In this document: one piece after another, positions 5,656 to 6,986 of the stretch
How positions within the stretch are numbered: position 1 is the stretch's first letter
Layout of the letters: each line of letters opens with the position of its first letter
NCBI GenBank assembly: GCA_900549655.1
Contig: UROZ01000106.1
Span: forward strand, 1-6,986
Origin: an uncultured Collinsella sp.
GTDB taxonomy: Bacteria; Actinomycetota; Coriobacteriia; Coriobacteriales; Coriobacteriaceae
Length of the DNA: 6,986 bases
Reading direction: 5' to 3'
The notes under the pieces: generated by a model
Seen by the model: only the letters and a program-made list of their open reading frames with translations
What the model was told of the DNA's origin: nothing
Databases searched by the model: none
Program-made: the position numbers and the translations under genes

Positions 5656-5686
5656 GGGGCCGAACGGCGCTCGGTCGTCCAGCCCC
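5656..5686 (-). terminator. Probable terminator of the distal ackA
   Basis: On the minus strand GGGG (complement of 5683-5686) pairs with CCCC (complement of 5656-5659), and an inner CCGA/TCGG stem (5660-5663 with 5671-5674) lies within, with an asymmetric bulge. The stem is followed by GCTTTTG, a short U-tract. It begins 13 bp after the ackA stop codon at 5700-5702. The stem is imperfect, so confidence is moderate. Confidence 0.5.
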
Positions 5687-5699
5687 TCCCCTCTTGCAA

Positions 5700-6878
5700 T
5701 TACTTGCCGTTGACGATGCGCTCGACGTCGGAAGCGATCATGAACTCCTCGTCCGTGGGGATGACGAAAATCTTGACCTTGGAATCCTTGGCGGACAGGC
5801 ACCAAGCGCCGTCGCCACGCAGGGCGTTGCGGGCGTGATCCATCTTGACACCCATAAAGGCCAAGCGATCGGCCACGCCAGCGCGAACGGCCGGAGCATG
5901 CTCGCCGATGCCGGCGGTAAAGACCAGGGTGTCCATGCCGCACATGGAAGTAGCCATCTCGGCAGCCTTGGCGGCAATCTTGTAGACAAACATGTCGAAA
6001 GCGAGCTGAGCCTCGGGGTCACCAGCGGCGGCGAGCTCCTCGACGTTGCGGCAGTCGTTGGTCTTGCCGCCGGTCACAGCCAAAAGGCCGGACTTCTTGT
6101 TCATCATCTCGTCGACCTCGTCGAAGGTGTAGCCGCCCTCGCGCTGCAGGTAACACACGGTAGCCGGGTCGATGGAGCCGCAGCGGGTGCCCATCATGAC
6201 GCCGTCGAGCGGGGTGAGGCCCATGGTGGTGTCCATGCACTTGCCGTCCTCGATAGCGCACAGGGAAGCGCCGGAGCCGATGTGGCACACGACGACCTTG
6301 CGGGCCTCGCCGTTGGTCATCTCAGCAACCTTCTTGGAAATGTAGCGGTAGCTGGTGCCGTGGGCGCCGTACTTACGGATGTGCAGCTTGTCGCAGACGT
6401 CCTTGGGCAGGGCGTAGGTCTTGGCGACCTCGGGCATATTGAAGTGGAAAGCGGTGTCGTAGACCGTGACGTTGGGCAGATCGGGATACTGCTCCAGGCA
6501 GTACTCGATAACGTTGGCCTCGGGGTTGTTGTGCAGCGGGGCGAGCGGAGCGACCTCGCGAATCTTGGCGAGGACGTCCTCGTCGACGAGGGAGGAGTCG
6601 CCAAAGTACCAACCACCCTGAACGATACGGTGGCCGATGCCCTCGATCTTGACGCCGTTGGCCTCGAGGTCCTTCAGGACGACCTCGATGGCGACCTTGT
6701 GGTCGGGGAACTCGATGTTCTCGGTCACCTTCTTGGAACCGTTGGCAGCGTGGGTGAAGGTACCGCCGGTAAAGCAGACGCGCTCGCAGGAGCCCTTTGC
6801 GGACACCTTGTGGGACTTGGTATCGATGACCTGATACTTAAGGGTCGAAGATCCTGCGTTGACGACCAGAACGTTCAT
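5700..6878 (-). CDS. ackA: Acetate kinase paralogue with variant signature residues
   Basis: A second 392-residue acetate kinase, about 60% identical to its neighbour by hand count, so an old duplication or separate acquisition. It keeps Asn7, HRIVQGG (83-89), PLHN (His116), YDTAFH (Asp141), His173, GTRCGSIDPA (230-239, Arg232), FTAGIGEH and IPTDEE (373-378). It differs at three family signature positions: NAGSST gives Thr12 for Ser, HGTSY gives Tyr177 for His, and HIGSGAS gives Ser202 for the usual Asn. All three are intact in the other copy. It may be an active acetate kinase with altered kinetics or prefer another short-chain acyl phosphate such as propionyl or butyryl; the sequence alone does not decide. 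The ATG has AGGGAG about five bases upstream. A leader hairpin lies 53 nt upstream of the start. Base composition and codon use match the neighbouring ackA. Confidence 0.93.
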   Translation of the reverse strand: MNVLVVNAGSSTLKYQVIDTKSHKVSAKGSCERVCFTGGTFTHAANGSKKVTENIEFPDHKVAIEVVLKDLEANGVKIEGIGHRIVQGGWYFGDSSLVDEDVLAKIREVAPLAPLHNNPEANVIEYCLEQYPDLPNVTVYDTAFHFNMPEVAKTYALPKDVCDKLHIRKYGAHGTSYRYISKKVAEMTNGEARKVVVCHIGSGASLCAIEDGKCMDTTMGLTPLDGVMMGTRCGSIDPATVCYLQREGGYTFDEVDEMMNKKSGLLAVTGGKTNDCRNVEELAAAGDPEAQLAFDMFVYKIAAKAAEMATSMCGMDTLVFTAGIGEHAPAVRAGVADRLAFMGVKMDHARNALRGDGAWCLSAKDSKVKIFVIPTDEEFMIASDVERIVNGK

Positions 6879-6931
6879 GTGTCTCCCTACTAACAGGCGG
6901 TGTGGCGCCGCCAGGTTACATACGCTTCAAT

Positions 6932-6965
6932 AATAAACCCAAACGCCCTCGCGCTCGGGTTTATT
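6932..6965 (-). promoter_or_regulatory. Hairpin upstream of the distal ackA, leader attenuator or upstream terminator
   Basis: AATAAACCC (6932-6940) pairs perfectly with GGGTTTATT (6957-6965) across a 16-nt loop. On the minus strand it is followed by ATTGAAG and ends 53 nt before the ackA start codon. It could terminate a gene lying beyond the window edge, or it could be a leader hairpin like the one upstream of pta. The window ends too soon to decide. Confidence 0.5.
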
Positions 6966-6968
6966 GCG

Positions 6969-6986
6969 TTGATATATAAGTTATCG
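6969..6986. promoter_or_regulatory. TTGATA...TATC motif upstream of the distal ackA
   Basis: TTGATATATAAGTTATCG closely resembles TTGATAAATAGCTATCA at 5612-5628 upstream of the other ackA, with a spacer one base longer. It may be a regulator site, or part of an AT-rich promoter reading leftwards. The window edge cuts it off. Confidence 0.3.

Noticed and set aside
5694..6893. Long open frame on the plus strand opposite the distal ackA
   Set aside because: It is antisense to a clear acetate kinase and is a low-complexity Val/Gly/Asp/Leu/His-rich translation produced by strong third-position bias. The similar frames opposite the other ackA (4387-5505) and pta (3035-4165) were rejected for the same reason.

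Overview
The window looks like a GC-rich chromosomal segment of a fermentative gut actinobacterium. Coriobacteriia, and most likely Collinsella or a close relative, is my best guess. That assignment is inference from base composition, strong C/G third-position bias in pta, and the combination of a short single-domain Pta with AckA paralogues and a Glf/GT2 surface-sugar pair. No rRNA or other marker gene is present to confirm it. I see no tRNA, insertion sequence, integrase, CRISPR array or phage gene.

Layout. Bases 1-189 are the 3' end of a plus-strand P1-family (DmpA-like) peptidase gene. Bases 190-564 carry no intact gene but are full of inverted repeats: two 'nested hairpin' elements (201-329 and 423-532) and a 16-bp inverted repeat (377-392/570-585) that copies the end of the neighbouring glycosyltransferase gene. 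A minus-strand pair follows, glf (UDP-galactopyranose mutase, 1589-2791) and an overlapping family 2 glycosyltransferase (565-1596), which probably make and transfer galactofuranose for a surface glycan. Bases 2792-3022 are a divergent promoter region with two back-to-back TATAAT boxes. It drives glf leftwards and pta (3023-4003) rightwards. Bases 4004-4356 separate convergent pta and ackA and hold a third, nearly perfect nested hairpin element (4019-4149), about 150 bp of unassigned sequence, and a strong terminator for ackA. Two tandem minus-strand acetate kinase genes (4357-5535 and 5700-6878) fill the rest, each with its own leader.

Function. Pta converts acetyl-CoA and phosphate to acetyl phosphate; AckA converts acetyl phosphate and ADP to acetate and ATP. 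Together they form the ATP-yielding acetate branch of fermentation. Carrying two AckA paralogues (about 60% identical by hand count) next to one Pta is notable, and the distal copy (5700-6878) departs from the usual family residues at several signature positions.

Most interesting signals. (1) Three intergenic elements share one architecture, long near-perfect outer arms around an internal terminator-like stem-loop, although their arm sequences differ; all lie in the two convergent gene junctions. (2) pta and the distal ackA have matching hairpins, with stems in TAAACCC and GGGTTTA, 52-53 nt before their start codons. (3) Related TGATA(A/T)ATA motifs lie upstream of both ackA genes and in the glf-pta promoter region. 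I did not find a recognisable new defence or mobile system.
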